Positions 1 through 9,366 of a DNA stretch of 64,000 nt are shown in pieces. The notes below the pieces were generated by a model that was not told where the DNA came from, did not search any database, and saw only the letters and a program-made list of their open reading frames with translations. Positions within the stretch are counted from its first letter, which is position 1; each line of letters begins with the position of its first letter. Location: the NCBI RefSeq assembly GCF_011617705.1, contig NZ_CP050154.1:744001-808000 (forward strand). The letters are read 5' to 3'. The stretch is from Brevibacterium limosum (GTDB lineage Bacteria; Actinomycetota; Actinomycetes; Actinomycetales; Brevibacteriaceae). Made by a program: the position numbers and the translations under genes.

Positions 1-554
1 CCGTGAGGGCCGAAGGTCCTGTCGTAGAATCCACCGCCGTTGCCCAACCGGGCGCCATCGGCACCGAAGCCCAGGGCGGGGACGAGGATGAGGTCGAGAC
101 CGACCGCGGGGGAGAGCAGCTGAGCGGCGGAGAGCAGCGTGTGATCCCGGGCCGGTTCGCGGATTCCCCATCTGCCCCACGGCTTCAGGCGGGCCATCGA
201 ACCGGTGACCTGGCCGAACATCAAGGGCTCGCCGACCGTCGTGACGACCGGCAGATAGACGGTGCCGCCTGCTGCGAGAAACCGGTCGAGCGCCGGGTCG
301 AGGTCCGGCTCTCCGGGCAGAGCCGCATAAGCAAGGAGGGAGCGGACCGGCGCTTCCCGGATGACACTCCACGCGGCAGCGGCCACGGCGTCCGCAGGTG
401 AGGTTGAAGTCGGGGTCGCGTCGGCCGGGGTGACCTGCGGCGATGTCGTCGCCACGGACGACGATGAGGCGGGAGACGCCTCGGCGAGGGAGCGGTCGGC
501 ACGAGCGGCGCGGATGCGGGACCTCAGCTGCGCCTTCGAAGTTTCTGGTTCCAC
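1..554 (-). CDS. 5-formyltetrahydrofolate cyclo-ligase (partial, C-terminus off the window)
   Basis: Cytosolic one-carbon enzyme converting 5-formyl-THF to 5,10-methenyl-THF with ATP. The visible 184 codons open with GTG at 554 (VEPETSKAQLRSRIRAAR, a typical N-terminal helix) and end in the family's diagnostic substrate-loop region, DLILVPALGF followed by RLGNGGGFYDR. An Ala/Ser/Thr/Pro-rich stretch at about residues 25-50 is longer than usual. An in-phase ATG is absent; the ATG at 558 is in another frame. It is divergent from galU, the order seen in mycobacteria (Rv0992c-galU). Family assignment is firm; the start is fairly sure. Confidence 0.88.
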   Translation of the reverse strand, partial: MEPETSKAQLRSRIRAARADRSLAEASPASSSSVATTSPQVTPADATPTSTSPADAVAAAAWSVIREAPVRSLLAYAALPGEPDLDPALDRFLAAGGTVYLPVVTTVGEPLMFGQVTGSMARLKPWGRWGIREPARDHTLLSAAQLLSPAVGLDLILVPALGFGADGARLGNGGGFYDRTFGPH

Positions 555-587
555 GCATTTCAGACTAACCGGGGTCGGCGGATTAGT

Positions 588-593
588 TAAGAT
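588..593 (+). promoter_or_regulatory. -10 element TAAGAT, leaderless galU promoter
   Basis: TAAGAT lies exactly six bases before the galU ATG at 600, so transcription would begin at or next to the start codon. No clear -35 hexamer and no Shine-Dalgarno sequence are visible. The same spacing recurs at many genes here. Confidence 0.5.
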
Positions 594-599
594 GACTTC

Positions 600-1502
600 A
601 TGAGTGATGAAGCGCAGCGCACCGTTCGCAAGGCCGTGATCCCCGTCGCCGGTCTCGGAACTCGGTTCCTCCCCGCCACGAAAGCCACCCCCAAAGAGAT
701 GCTGCCCGTCGTCGACAAGCCGGCGATCCAGTACGTCATCGAGGAAGCCGTCGACGCCGGTCTGCAGGACGTTCTCATGATCACCGGCCGGAACAAGCGG
801 CCGCTGGAGGATCACTTCGACCGGGTCGACGGGCTCGAGGCGGCGCTCGCGCAGAAGGGCGACGACAAGAAGCTCGCCGCTGTGCGCCATCCGTCGGAAC
901 TCGCTGATATCCACTATGTGCGCCAGGGAGATCCGAAGGGTCTCGGTCACGCCGTGCTCAAGGGGCGTCAGCATGTGGGCAATGAGCCGTTCGCGGTGCT
1001 TCTCGGCGATGACCTCATCGACGAGCGCAGCCCGATCCTGCCGAAGATGATCGAGGTCGCAGAGAAGACCGGCGGCAGCGTCGTCGCACTCATGGAGGTC
1101 CCGCCGGAGGCGATCCACCTCTACGGCTGCGCGGCCGTCGAGACCACCTCCGATGATGAGGTCGTCAGGGTCACCGATCTCGTCGAGAAACCTGCCACCG
1201 AGGATGCTCCCTCGAACCTCGCCATCATCGGCCGCTACGTGCTGGCTCCGGAGATCTTCGACGTCCTCGAGACCACGAAGCCGGGACGCGGCAACGAAAT
1301 CCAGCTCACCGATGCCCTTCAGGAGCTCGCCGGGGATGACGACGGCCACGGCGTCTACGGTGTCGTGTTCAAGGGTGCGCGCTACGACACGGGTGACAAG
1401 CTCGACTACCTCAAGGCGGTTGTGCAGATCGCCTGCGACCGTGACGACCTCGGCGACGATCTCAAGGCGTGGCTGCGCGACTTCGTGCCGACGCTGGACT
1501 GA
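600..1502 (+). CDS. galU: UTP-glucose-1-phosphate uridylyltransferase
   Basis: Makes UDP-glucose from UTP and glucose-1-phosphate for cell-wall glycans, exopolysaccharide and trehalose synthesis. The 300-residue protein has the nucleotide-binding N-terminus AVIPVAGLGTRFLPATKATP, the lysine motif MLPVVDKPAIQYVIEEA, LGDDLID for metal binding, and the C-terminal VFKGARYDTGDKLDYLKA. Length matches bacterial GalU. The start at 600 is supported by the leaderless -10 box. The following acetyltransferase starts 65 bases downstream, so the two may share a transcript. Confidence 0.97.
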   Translation: MSDEAQRTVRKAVIPVAGLGTRFLPATKATPKEMLPVVDKPAIQYVIEEAVDAGLQDVLMITGRNKRPLEDHFDRVDGLEAALAQKGDDKKLAAVRHPSELADIHYVRQGDPKGLGHAVLKGRQHVGNEPFAVLLGDDLIDERSPILPKMIEVAEKTGGSVVALMEVPPEAIHLYGCAAVETTSDDEVVRVTDLVEKPATEDAPSNLAIIGRYVLAPEIFDVLETTKPGRGNEIQLTDALQELAGDDDGHGVYGVVFKGARYDTGDKLDYLKAVVQIACDRDDLGDDLKAWLRDFVPTLD

Positions 1503-1567
1503 GCTGACTTCTCTGGTGCGGCCCGTCTGGGCAGACCGACATCGAACCCGAGAGCGAGGGCAGCCGC

Positions 1568-2161
1568 GTGTGGCCTGTCATCCTGACTGATCGACAGTCC
1601 GATATCGTGCTGCGACCGCTGCGCCGCCGCGACGAAGAGGCCTGGCGAGAAGTCCGTCGATTCAACCGCGACTGGTTGCGTCCGTGGGATGCGACTCTGC
1701 CCGCACCCGGCCAGGAGCTGCCGGGGTTCCGCACGATGGTGCGGATGCAGGACAAGCAGGCCAAGCGGGGACAGACCGTGCCGTTCGCCATCGACGTCGA
1801 CGGGAGCTTCCGCGGCCAGATCACCGTGTCGGGACTGAGCTGGGGCTCGATCCTGTCCGGGCAGATCGGGTACTGGATCGACTCGCGCGTAGCCGGGCGC
1901 GGAATCACCCCGATCGCCGTGGCCATGGCCGCCGACCACTGTTTCTTCGCCCTCGGTCTCCACCGCATCGAGATCAACATCCGCCCGGAGAACACTGCGA
2001 GCCTGCGCGTGGTTGCCAAGCTCGGCCTGCGCGACGAAGGGGTGCGCGAGAAGTACATGCATATCGACGGACAGTGGTGCGACCACCGCTCGTTCGCCCT
2101 GCTTTCCGAAGAGGTCCCGCAAGGACTGCTTGCCGCATACCGGCACGGCACCAGCGGGTGA
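1568..2161 (+). CDS. RimJ/RimL-type GNAT N-acetyltransferase
   Basis: 197-residue single-domain acetyltransferase, likely acting on protein N-termini or a small amine. The acetyl-CoA site is in the stretch GYWIDSRVAGRGITPIAVAM, followed by the RimJ-type HRIEINIRPENTASLRVVAKLG. GTG start at 1568, with a purine-rich GAGGGC just upstream. It sits between galU and a large membrane protein, the place of Rv0995/RimJ in mycobacteria. In mycobacteria a MoeA/Glp gene lies between galU and rimJ; here there is none. Substrate unknown. Confidence 0.87.
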   Translation: MWPVILTDRQSDIVLRPLRRRDEEAWREVRRFNRDWLRPWDATLPAPGQELPGFRTMVRMQDKQAKRGQTVPFAIDVDGSFRGQITVSGLSWGSILSGQIGYWIDSRVAGRGITPIAVAMAADHCFFALGLHRIEINIRPENTASLRVVAKLGLRDEGVREKYMHIDGQWCDHRSFALLSEEVPQGLLAAYRHGTSG

Positions 2162-2290
2162 TCGGCGTGAACGAGCGCCGTTCGGGAAGGTCCAGCCGCC
2201 ACCTGGGAATTCGGTGAACTTCGCCCCTGTTTGACCGACACACCTCACGCCTTCACGTCTTCGCAGATGCCCGCAACTTAGGGTGGCATT

Positions 2291-4498
2291 GTGGACACCA
2301 GCATCATCGTCGTCATCGCCATCGTCGTGGTCTTCGCCGTTGCTGTGCCCGCAATGATTCGGAAGTCCGCGACGGATCTCTCGCGCGTCGAAATCGACAC
2401 GGTTCCGGACAATGCCGCCGTCGTCTCCGCCGAGACCGCGATCCCCGGGCACGACCATTCGGAGCGCATCCAGGTCTTCCACGACAAACCCCGGAAAGTG
2501 CCGTCGGTTCCGACGCCGGACATCTCACCCAGAGGCGAGGCCCCGAAACTGAGTCTCTCGGCCACTCTTCCCGAGTTCGCAGTCATCGACGGTCACGCCG
2601 AAGCGCATACCGTCACCGAGGCCGCCGAGCACACCCAGCTCAACGTCCTGCCCATCGCGGTCGGTGAAAGCAGCTCCTCCCTATCCAGTGACTATGCGAT
2701 AGCCGGTCGCGCTGTCGGTGGTTCCAGGGTAGGTGCCGGCACTGACACAGGATTCGGAGCGGGCACTGCCGCCGACAATGTGCGGATGCTCCACCCCGCG
2801 GTCCATGCCGTATTCAATGGCAGCAGCCGCTCCGCCGGGCACTCGGACAGACAGGACCGCCCGCCCCAGGCGACTCCACCCCAGGGGAATCCACCTTGGG
2901 CGACCGACGCCGGTCGCAATGTGTCGGCGAACCGGACAGGTTCGACCGGTGCCGGTCCTGACCGGCGAGGCGGCGGACCACAAGAGGGGCAGTCCCGGTC
3001 GGGACGCGGCGACCACCTCGGCGAGGGGGCGACCAGCACGAACGGACACGACCCACAATTTTCCAATCCGACCATCGGAACCGATGAGGAACATGCGATG
3101 ACTGAGCAAGCCACGACCCTGCGGGAGTCCCTGAAGTCGCTGAACACCATGGTCAGGGGCTTCTCCCTGGTCTTCCTCGCCTCGGTTCTCGGCATTCTCG
3201 TGTCGAGTGTGCTCGCGGCCTTCTCGGTCGTGCACATCGCCCTGGCAGGGGTCTTCCTCGGTCTCGCGGTCGTGACTCTGTTCCTCGTGCGCACGCTCAA
3301 CCTGCGCAAGCGGGAAGCGAAGAAGAAGCTGCGGCGCCTGCAGGAGACCGCGCGGACACAGTCGGCTGCCAAGCCGGAGAGGGCTGCTGAGCCGGTGCAC
3401 GCCACCAAGTCGGAGCGTGCCCCCAGGCCAGAGCGGGCCGCCAAGCCAGAGCGTGCCGCCCAGCCGGAACCGGCAGCGCAGTCGACGACTGCGGCCCAGC
3501 CGACTGCTGCGGCTCGACCGAAGACGAGTACTCAGCCTGCGACCGAGTCGCGGACAACGGCTCGACCGGGTGCGAAGTCACAGACTGTTCCGGTCAAGGA
3601 GCAGCGCCGCACAGCACCTGTATCGACCTCGAGCGGAACCGCTGCCCGGATCGCCGCGGCGGCACAGGGCACGAGCGCGGCGGCGAAGGCCGCGCAGGCA
3701 CGCGCCGCGATGAACCGCTCCGTTGAGGCGAAGAAGTCCCGCGAAGAGGCCGACACCGGCGAGATCCCACTCGTGCGCATCCGCAAGGAAGCCGCCGAGG
3801 GCCACACCACCCGGCAGGTCCTCCTCACCGGACCGATCCCGGTCGTGAAGGAGAACGCCGCCGCTGACAGTGACGCCACCTCCGCCGAGGCGACCGCCGA
3901 CTCCGATGGTGCGTCGACTTCGGGCGCTGCTGAGACGGGGGCTTCGAAGCAGCCGGTTGAGAAGACGACGGCGAAGGAATCCCCGGCTGAGCGTAAGAAC
4001 GACGCTGATGCGACCTCGACACAGTCCGTAGAGAAGGCCCCGGCCGAATCCGCGGATGCTCCCGTCTCGCTCGGAGCCGACCTCGCCGGCGAGACCGACA
4101 CGGTCGCAGGCACAGCCGATCGGGAGGACGCCGATGTGGATGTGCACGCGGAGCTCAACGCGGCAGCACCGAAGGTCGATGACCCGTTCATGCAGCGACT
4201 GAAGTCACGTGACGGCTGGTCGCCGACCCCGCTGCCGGTGCCCAGCTACGTCGACGCTCCCGAGGCCGAGCACCCGGTGCCTTCGGCAGCGGCGGCGGAC
4301 GCCAGCTCTTATGAAACCGAAGCCCGCAGCCGTGAGGACATCGCGGCCCAGTTCGCCGAGGAGCTCGGCTACCGTCCGGAGCTCAGCGACTCAGCCCGCG
4401 AGGAGGGGCCGCTCGGCCACGGCCGCAAGGCGATCCGGACGCCGAAGGCCGCCGACCTCGGCGCCGTCAACGACGTCCTCGCGCGGCGGCGCGCCTGA
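2291..4498 (+). CDS. GlpR-like membrane protein with long Ala/Pro/Lys-rich tail
   Basis: 735 residues starting at GTG 2291. A transmembrane helix lies at residues 4-22, then about 260 hydrophilic residues, then two adjacent helices at about 288-337, then a roughly 400-residue low-complexity tail with repeated KPERAA/AQPTAA-type units (about residues 355-430) and acidic stretches. Position after galU and rimJ matches Rv0996 and the corynebacterial GLPR, the membrane receptor of the gephyrin-like protein Glp in cell division; that equivalence is inferred from synteny and architecture, not alignment. No MoeA/Glp gene is adjacent. Ends before a strong hairpin. Confidence 0.6.
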   Translation: MDTSIIVVIAIVVVFAVAVPAMIRKSATDLSRVEIDTVPDNAAVVSAETAIPGHDHSERIQVFHDKPRKVPSVPTPDISPRGEAPKLSLSATLPEFAVIDGHAEAHTVTEAAEHTQLNVLPIAVGESSSSLSSDYAIAGRAVGGSRVGAGTDTGFGAGTAADNVRMLHPAVHAVFNGSSRSAGHSDRQDRPPQATPPQGNPPWATDAGRNVSANRTGSTGAGPDRRGGGPQEGQSRSGRGDHLGEGATSTNGHDPQFSNPTIGTDEEHAMTEQATTLRESLKSLNTMVRGFSLVFLASVLGILVSSVLAAFSVVHIALAGVFLGLAVVTLFLVRTLNLRKREAKKKLRRLQETARTQSAAKPERAAEPVHATKSERAPRPERAAKPERAAQPEPAAQSTTAAQPTAAARPKTSTQPATESRTTARPGAKSQTVPVKEQRRTAPVSTSSGTAARIAAAAQGTSAAAKAAQARAAMNRSVEAKKSREEADTGEIPLVRIRKEAAEGHTTRQVLLTGPIPVVKENAAADSDATSAEATADSDGASTSGAAETGASKQPVEKTTAKESPAERKNDADATSTQSVEKAPAESADAPVSLGADLAGETDTVAGTADREDADVDVHAELNAAAPKVDDPFMQRLKSRDGWSPTPLPVPSYVDAPEAEHPVPSAAAADASSYETEARSREDIAAQFAEELGYRPELSDSAREEGPLGHGRKAIRTPKAADLGAVNDVLARRRA

Positions 4499-4547
4499 TG
4501 CCCCGAAGCAGCTGAATCGAGGTCCACACCGATCTCTGAACGCAGAT

Positions 4548-4582
4548 GACGAAGCCCCGCACCATCCGTGCGGGGCTTCGTC
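4548..4582 (+). terminator. Perfect 15-bp hairpin terminator
   Basis: Arms 4548-4562 (GACGAAGCCCCGCAC) and 4568-4582 pair perfectly around a five-base loop, 50 bases after the stop of the GlpR-like gene. No U-tract follows, as is common in high-GC actinobacteria. Confidence 0.8.
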
Positions 4583-4635
4583 GTACCCGGGCTCCTGGGC
4601 TCATGAGGGCCTGCTTCCCGCCGGGGTTCTGCGAA

Positions 4636-4697
4636 CAGCCCAGTCCACGACAGATAGCACATATTCCGCACTGGGCTAACTGTCGTGGACTGGGCTG
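4636..4697. terminator. 18-bp inverted repeat with 26-base spacer
   Basis: Arms 4636-4653 and 4680-4697 are perfect 18-base inverted copies (CAGCCCAGTCCACGACAG). The spacer holds a second partial copy of the right arm (ACTGGGCT). It lies just past the stop of the minus-strand Imm-5-like gene, so it probably ends that transcript, while the hairpin at 4548 ends the facing one. Confidence 0.6.
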
Positions 4698-4704
4698 CCA
4701 GCGA

Positions 4705-5214
4705 TCAGGTGCTGAAGACGAACCAGCAGATCGGATCACGCCGAGCCTGATCCTCCAGCACGAGTTCACGGACTTCGGACGACAGCCTCTCGCGCTGCCG
4801 ATCACGTTCGGCACGACCGGCCGCGAGGTCCTTCCCGGATGGTCCACGGGCAGCTTTGATCGCGTAGGCCGCCGCGCCGAGATCGTGCTCGGCGACGTGG
4901 CCGACACACGCGGCCTGTCCCGCCGCATACGCGGCGAATCGAGCAGGTCCCCGCAGCGGTCGAGCCGCACCCATGGCGTGACCGCCGAGGGCGCGAGCCT
5001 CCATCATCGGCATCTCCCCGGCCGCCCAGGCGCGGGCGGCAGCGATGGCCTCATGAGGGCGTACGTCGTCCGGGAGAATTTCCTCGAAGACGGGGAGGAC
5101 GTGGTCGGCACAGTCGGCGGCCCACAGGGCGAGGAGCCGGTGGTGATCATCGGTCAGCGAGCCGCCTCGGCGCAGGGTGATCATCCGCGGATCACGGACT
5201 TCGGGAAGGATCAC
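4705..5214 (-). CDS. Imm-5-like putative immunity family protein
   Basis: About 169 residues from GTG 5214 (VILPEVRDPRMITLRRGGSL); ATG at 5184 is an alternative. The core HHRLLALWAADCADHVLPVF, RPHEAIAAARAWAAGE, an EARALGGHAMGAAR helix and a second helical unit with VGHVAEHDLGAAAYAIKAA match, from memory, the alpha-helical family catalogued as Imm-5-like putative immunity protein. No toxin or secretion gene is adjacent, so an immunity role is not supported by context. No signal peptide. Convergent with the GlpR-like gene and divergent from the MHS transporter. Confidence 0.6.
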   Translation of the reverse strand: MILPEVRDPRMITLRRGGSLTDDHHRLLALWAADCADHVLPVFEEILPDDVRPHEAIAAARAWAAGEMPMMEARALGGHAMGAARPLRGPARFAAYAAGQAACVGHVAEHDLGAAAYAIKAARGPSGKDLAAGRAERDRQRERLSSEVRELVLEDQARRDPICWFVFST

Positions 5215-5466
5215 GGGAGCCGTCCGAGCTGGGACCGCAGTCGCAAGCGGGGGAACCGAATGGTGTTCACACGTGCCGATTGTAGCGCTCGCGCCGGCCC
5301 GACCGGTCTGGGGAAGGTCGGAACTGCGGCAAGAACCTACCTGGGGCTGTGTGTTCCCCTGCTGGACACGTTCGGCTCGGCAAACTCGGACCGTGCTAGG
5401 TTGCTCACCGTCGACCACGCGAGGGCGACCGGCAGAAAGCCGAATCAGCGTTCAGGGGAGAATCCG

Positions 5467-6831
5467 ATGGTCGGTATCGACGACGGAGTCAACGCCGACA
5501 GGGCCGGGGAGCGACGGGCCAGACGGGCCGCGGCGGGTTCGTTCATCGGCGCCGTCGTCGAATGGTACGACTTCCTCCTCTATGGAATCGTCGCCGCCCT
5601 CGTCTTCGGGGAGCTCTTCTTCCCCGACTACAGCTCCCATGCCGGAACGCTGGCGGCGTTCGCGACCTTCGGTGTCGGATTCATCTTCCGCCCCCTCGGC
5701 GGCATCATCTTCGGCCACTTCGGCGACCGCCTCGGCCGGAAGTCCATGCTGGTGTGGACGATGACGATCATGGGCGTGGCCACCGCCCTCATCGGATTCC
5801 TGCCGACCTACCAGTCCGTCGGCTGGCTCGCGCCCGCCCTGCTGGTGCTGCTTCGCTGCATTCAGGGCATCGCCGTCGGCGGCGAGTGGGGCGGTGCCGC
5901 ACTCATGGCCGTCGAGAGCGCACCGTCGAAGCTGCGGGCCCTCTTCTCCAGCGGAGTCCAGATCGGCTACTCCTTCGGACTGCTGCTGGCCACCGGTCTT
6001 GTGGCCCTGCTCAGCAGCAACTTCTCTGCCGAGGCCTTCCTCGCCTGGGGCTGGCGCATCCCATTCTTCTTCAGCGCCGTCCTCGTCCTCGTCGGGCTGT
6101 GGATCCGCGCCGGCGTCGAGGAATCAGAAGAGTACGTCGAGCGTGTGAAGAATGCGAAGACCGACAAGACCGCGAAGCTGCCGATCCTCGAAGCCTTCAA
6201 GCGCTACCCCGCACAGATCGTCCAGATCGTCGGCCTGCGCTTCATCGAGCTGCTGACCATGTACATCGTCACGACCTTCGCCCTGTCGTACTCGACCGAG
6301 CAGCTCGGCCTCGACCGGCAGATCATGCTCAACATCACCCTCATCGTCGGCGGCCTCGGCATCGTCACGATCCCTGCCTTCGCCTATCTCTCCGACCGCT
6401 ACGGACGACTGCGCGTCTATCTCACCGGCGGCGTCATCGGCCTGGTCAGCGCCGTGCCGTTCTTCCTCTTCCTCGAAGCCGGCAACGTCGTCGGCATCGT
6501 CATCTTCGCGGTGCTGCTCATCAACATCGCCCACGACGCAGTCGTCAGTGTCCAGCAGCCGCTGTTCGCCGAGATGTTCAGCCCCGAATTCCGTTACAGC
6601 GGAGCCGGCGTCGGCTACCAGCTCGCCAGCGCCATCGCCGGCGGCTTCACGCCGTTCATCGCGACGTTCCTCGTCGGACTCGGCAACGGGACCTGGTACC
6701 TCGTGGCGGCCTACCTCGGCGGCGGCTGCCTCATCTCGATCTCGATTGCCATGCACCTTGTGCGCAAGTGGCAGCTCGGCCGCCGCGCCGAACGCTCCAC
6801 CGTCGACACCGAACAGGTCGTGTCCGCCTGA
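5467..6831 (+). CDS. MHS-family MFS transporter (metabolite:H+ symporter)
   Basis: 454 residues, twelve predicted membrane helices. Family hallmarks: SFIGAVVEWYDFLLYGI at the first helix, GGIIFGHFGDRLGRKSMLVW in the loop 2-3 signature, and RCIQGIAVGGEWGGAALMAVE. Members import carboxylates, osmolytes or aromatic acids with protons; the substrate here cannot be told. ATG 5467 is preceded by GGGGAG at 5454-5459, which decides the start over a long upstream in-frame extension. Converges with the aldehyde dehydrogenase on the other strand. Confidence 0.9.
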   Translation: MVGIDDGVNADRAGERRARRAAAGSFIGAVVEWYDFLLYGIVAALVFGELFFPDYSSHAGTLAAFATFGVGFIFRPLGGIIFGHFGDRLGRKSMLVWTMTIMGVATALIGFLPTYQSVGWLAPALLVLLRCIQGIAVGGEWGGAALMAVESAPSKLRALFSSGVQIGYSFGLLLATGLVALLSSNFSAEAFLAWGWRIPFFFSAVLVLVGLWIRAGVEESEEYVERVKNAKTDKTAKLPILEAFKRYPAQIVQIVGLRFIELLTMYIVTTFALSYSTEQLGLDRQIMLNITLIVGGLGIVTIPAFAYLSDRYGRLRVYLTGGVIGLVSAVPFFLFLEAGNVVGIVIFAVLLINIAHDAVVSVQQPLFAEMFSPEFRYSGAGVGYQLASAIAGGFTPFIATFLVGLGNGTWYLVAAYLGGGCLISISIAMHLVRKWQLGRRAERSTVDTEQVVSA

Positions 6832-6950
6832 TGGTTCGGCACTCCTCCCTGGCCGCCGCCATGCCGACCTCTGGATCGCACGCCGAAGCGATGCCTGCCG
6901 CGAAAGCACCAACCGCGCCGACACCCGGCTGACCGGACTCCGGTCTCGTG

Positions 6951-8408
6951 TCAGCTGCGGGGCAGGGCCACGTACTTGACCTCGAGGAACTCGTCGATGC
7001 CGACGCGGCCGCCCTCGCGGCCGAGGCCGGACATCTTCACTCCGCCGAACGGCGCCGCCGGGTTCGAGACCAGGCCGGTGTTGAGCCCGACCATGCCCAC
7101 TTCCATCTTGTCGGCGAGGCCGAGAGCGCGTTCGACGTTCTCGCTGTACAGGTAGCCGACGAGGCCGAACTCGGTCTCATTGGCCAAGGCGATGCCCTGT
7201 TCGTCGGTGTCGAAGGTGACGATCGGGGCCACGGGGCCGAAGATCTCCGTCGTCCGGATCTCGGCGTCATCGGGAATGTCGGTCATCACTGTCGGGGTGT
7301 AGAAGAAGCCGTCACCGTCGATCCTGGCCCCGCCGGTGAGGACATTCGCTCCCTTGGCCACGGCCTCATCGACGAGGCCGGCGACCTTGTCGAGGGTGTC
7401 CTGGTCGACGAGCGGACCCATCTCGGTTCCTTCGTCGAGGCCGTTGCCCACCTTCATCGCACCGATGCGTTCGGCCAGCCTCGAGGAGAACTCCTCGGCC
7501 AGAGAGGAATGGACGAACATGCGGTTCGCCGCGGTGCAGGCCTCACCGCCGTTGCGCATCTTCGCGACCACCGCGCCTTCGACGGCCTTGTCGATGTCGG
7601 CGTCGGCGAAGACGACGAACGGCGCGTTGCCGCCGAGCTCCATCGAAGTCTTCATGACGCTGTCGGCGGCCTGCTTGATCAGCCCCACCCCGACCTCGGT
7701 GGACCCGGTGAATGTGACCTTGCGGGCGATGCCGGACTCCATCCAGGGAGTGACGACGCGGCGCGCGGAGTCGGAGGTGACGAGGTTGAGCACGCCGGCG
7801 GGCAGGCCGGCTTCGACGAGGACGTCGACGAGCATGAGCGAGGTCAGCGGGGTCAGCTTCGCAGGCTTGAACACCATCGTGCAGCCGGCGGCGACGGCGG
7901 GTCCGATCTTGCGGGCGCCCATGGCCAGCGGGAAGTTCCACGGGGTGATGAGAATGCAGGGGCCGACGGGCTCGCGCGAGATGAGCATGCGGTTCTTGCC
8001 GTCCGGGGACTGTGAGTAGTCGCCCTCGATGCGCACGGCCTCTTCGGAGAACCAGCGGAAGAACTCGGCGCCGTAGGTGACCTCGCCCTTGGACTCGGCG
8101 AACGGCTTGCCCATCTCGGCGGTCATCACCGCGGCGATGTCGTCGGCGCGGTCGTGCAGCAGTTCGAAGGTCCGGCGCAGGATCTCGGAGCGCTCGCGCG
8201 GCGAGGTGGCCGCCCAGTCTGCCTGTGTGTCACCGGCGACCGTGATGGCCTCTTCGGCATCGGCGGCGGAGCCGTCGGCCACGGTGGTGATGATCTCGCC
8301 GGTGGCGGGATTGCGGACGTCGATGGTCTTGCCGCCCTCGGCCTCGCGCCACCGGCCGTTGATGAACAGGCCGGTGCCCAGTTTGTCGATGATCGGAGTG
8401 ATATCCAC
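6951..8408 (-). CDS. gabD: NAD(P)-dependent succinate-semialdehyde dehydrogenase
   Basis: 485 residues. Oxidises succinate semialdehyde (or a similar aldehyde) to the acid in GABA and related catabolism. Signatures: WNFPLAMGARKIGPAVAAGC, the catalytic Glu in SMELGGNAPFVVF, the catalytic Cys in GEACTAANRMFVH, and C-terminal FGGVKMSGLGREGG. GTG 8408 with AGGAGG seven bases upstream is the start; an in-frame ATG at 8546 would add an unrelated extension. Substrate is inferred from the GabD-like sequence; other semialdehydes are possible. Confidence 0.87.
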   Translation of the reverse strand: MDITPIIDKLGTGLFINGRWREAEGGKTIDVRNPATGEIITTVADGSAADAEEAITVAGDTQADWAATSPRERSEILRRTFELLHDRADDIAAVMTAEMGKPFAESKGEVTYGAEFFRWFSEEAVRIEGDYSQSPDGKNRMLISREPVGPCILITPWNFPLAMGARKIGPAVAAGCTMVFKPAKLTPLTSLMLVDVLVEAGLPAGVLNLVTSDSARRVVTPWMESGIARKVTFTGSTEVGVGLIKQAADSVMKTSMELGGNAPFVVFADADIDKAVEGAVVAKMRNGGEACTAANRMFVHSSLAEEFSSRLAERIGAMKVGNGLDEGTEMGPLVDQDTLDKVAGLVDEAVAKGANVLTGGARIDGDGFFYTPTVMTDIPDDAEIRTTEIFGPVAPIVTFDTDEQGIALANETEFGLVGYLYSENVERALGLADKMEVGMVGLNTGLVSNPAAPFGGVKMSGLGREGGRVGIDEFLEVKYVALPRS

Positions 8409-8549
8409 GACGCGTCCTCCTTGAGTGTCGTCGGTGCAGAACCGCGTGGCCGGCGTGAGAACGTCCCCGCCGCAGTATCGGAACGCGGCCGCTTCCAGTC
8501 TAGTGCTCTTCGGCCCGATGCGTCTTGGGGATTTCGCTGCCGGCACCTG

Positions 8550-9296
8550 TCAGGCGGGGGACTCGTCGGGTCCATCGGCTGCGGAGCCACCGTCGGCCGC
8601 AGCCGAAGCGCGGGCGATCATCGACAGTGAAGCGTGGGTGAGTGCACTGACGGCGATGAGTTGGCGGTTGTGCATCGTGATGCCGCGGATCACTCGGAGG
8701 CAGACTTCGTCGCGACTGAGCTCGGTGCCGATCGGCCGGATGTTGTCTTGGGCCGTTGAAGCGATGGCTCGGCACTGATCGACGACCGAATCGGCGCTGA
8801 CGGAGTAGCCGGCGGCATCGACCATCTCGAGGGTTCGAGCCACGGCTGTCCGAGCGGCAGACTCTTCATCCGGCCAGCCCAGCCGGTCGAGAGCCTCGGT
8901 CACGATCCCATCGAAGCGGTCCGAATGAGACCGAGGCGCGGCGGCGGGGCTGGTGCCCGATCTCAGTGTGAACGGAGGTGACCCCGGTGCTCGGAGCGCC
9001 GAGGCGGGAAGCCCGGAGTTCCCGCGCAGGGCGAACTCCTGGCAGATCCCCATCAGCTCGATCGTCGGCAACGACGCGTCACCGATCGCTCGGGTGAGTT
9101 CGGCGATTCCGGAGATCGGTGTATTCAGCTCGTCGCGGAGCCAGCGGATGAGCTCGAGTCGGTGGAGATGAGCATCGTCATAGACCGCCGTGGTCGCATT
9201 CTTCTTCCGGCCGGGGCGGAGGAGCCCCTCATGGATGTAGAACTTGATGCTCGCAGTCGAGACTCCCGATGCGGCGGCCAGGGCACCGAGCTTCAT
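8550..9296 (-). CDS. MerR-family transcriptional regulator
   Basis: 248 residues. The N-terminal winged helix reads KLGALAAASGVSTASIKFYIHEGLLRP, the classic MerR start, then a second wing and a roughly 150-residue effector region without metal-binding cysteines clustered at the C-terminus. It is divergent from the DUF2306 gene across 135 bases that hold an inverted repeat, suggesting it controls that gene and itself. Effector unknown; a small organic ligand is more likely than a metal. Confidence 0.87.
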   Translation of the reverse strand: MKLGALAAASGVSTASIKFYIHEGLLRPGRKKNATTAVYDDAHLHRLELIRWLRDELNTPISGIAELTRAIGDASLPTIELMGICQEFALRGNSGLPASALRAPGSPPFTLRSGTSPAAAPRSHSDRFDGIVTEALDRLGWPDEESAARTAVARTLEMVDAAGYSVSADSVVDQCRAIASTAQDNIRPIGTELSRDEVCLRVIRGITMHNRQLIAVSALTHASLSMIARASAAADGGSAADGPDESPA

Positions 9297-9366
9297 CGCT
9301 GGTCCAGTCGTGTCGATCTCATCCCAAGTCCTGTCTCATCGGCAGCCTCACTCTGCGGCCGGGATC

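Noticed and set aside
4583..5466. An in-frame extension of the MHS transporter back to 4546.
   Set aside because: It crosses the terminator, the inverted repeat and the opposing Imm-5-like gene; ATG 5467 has a good ribosome binding site.
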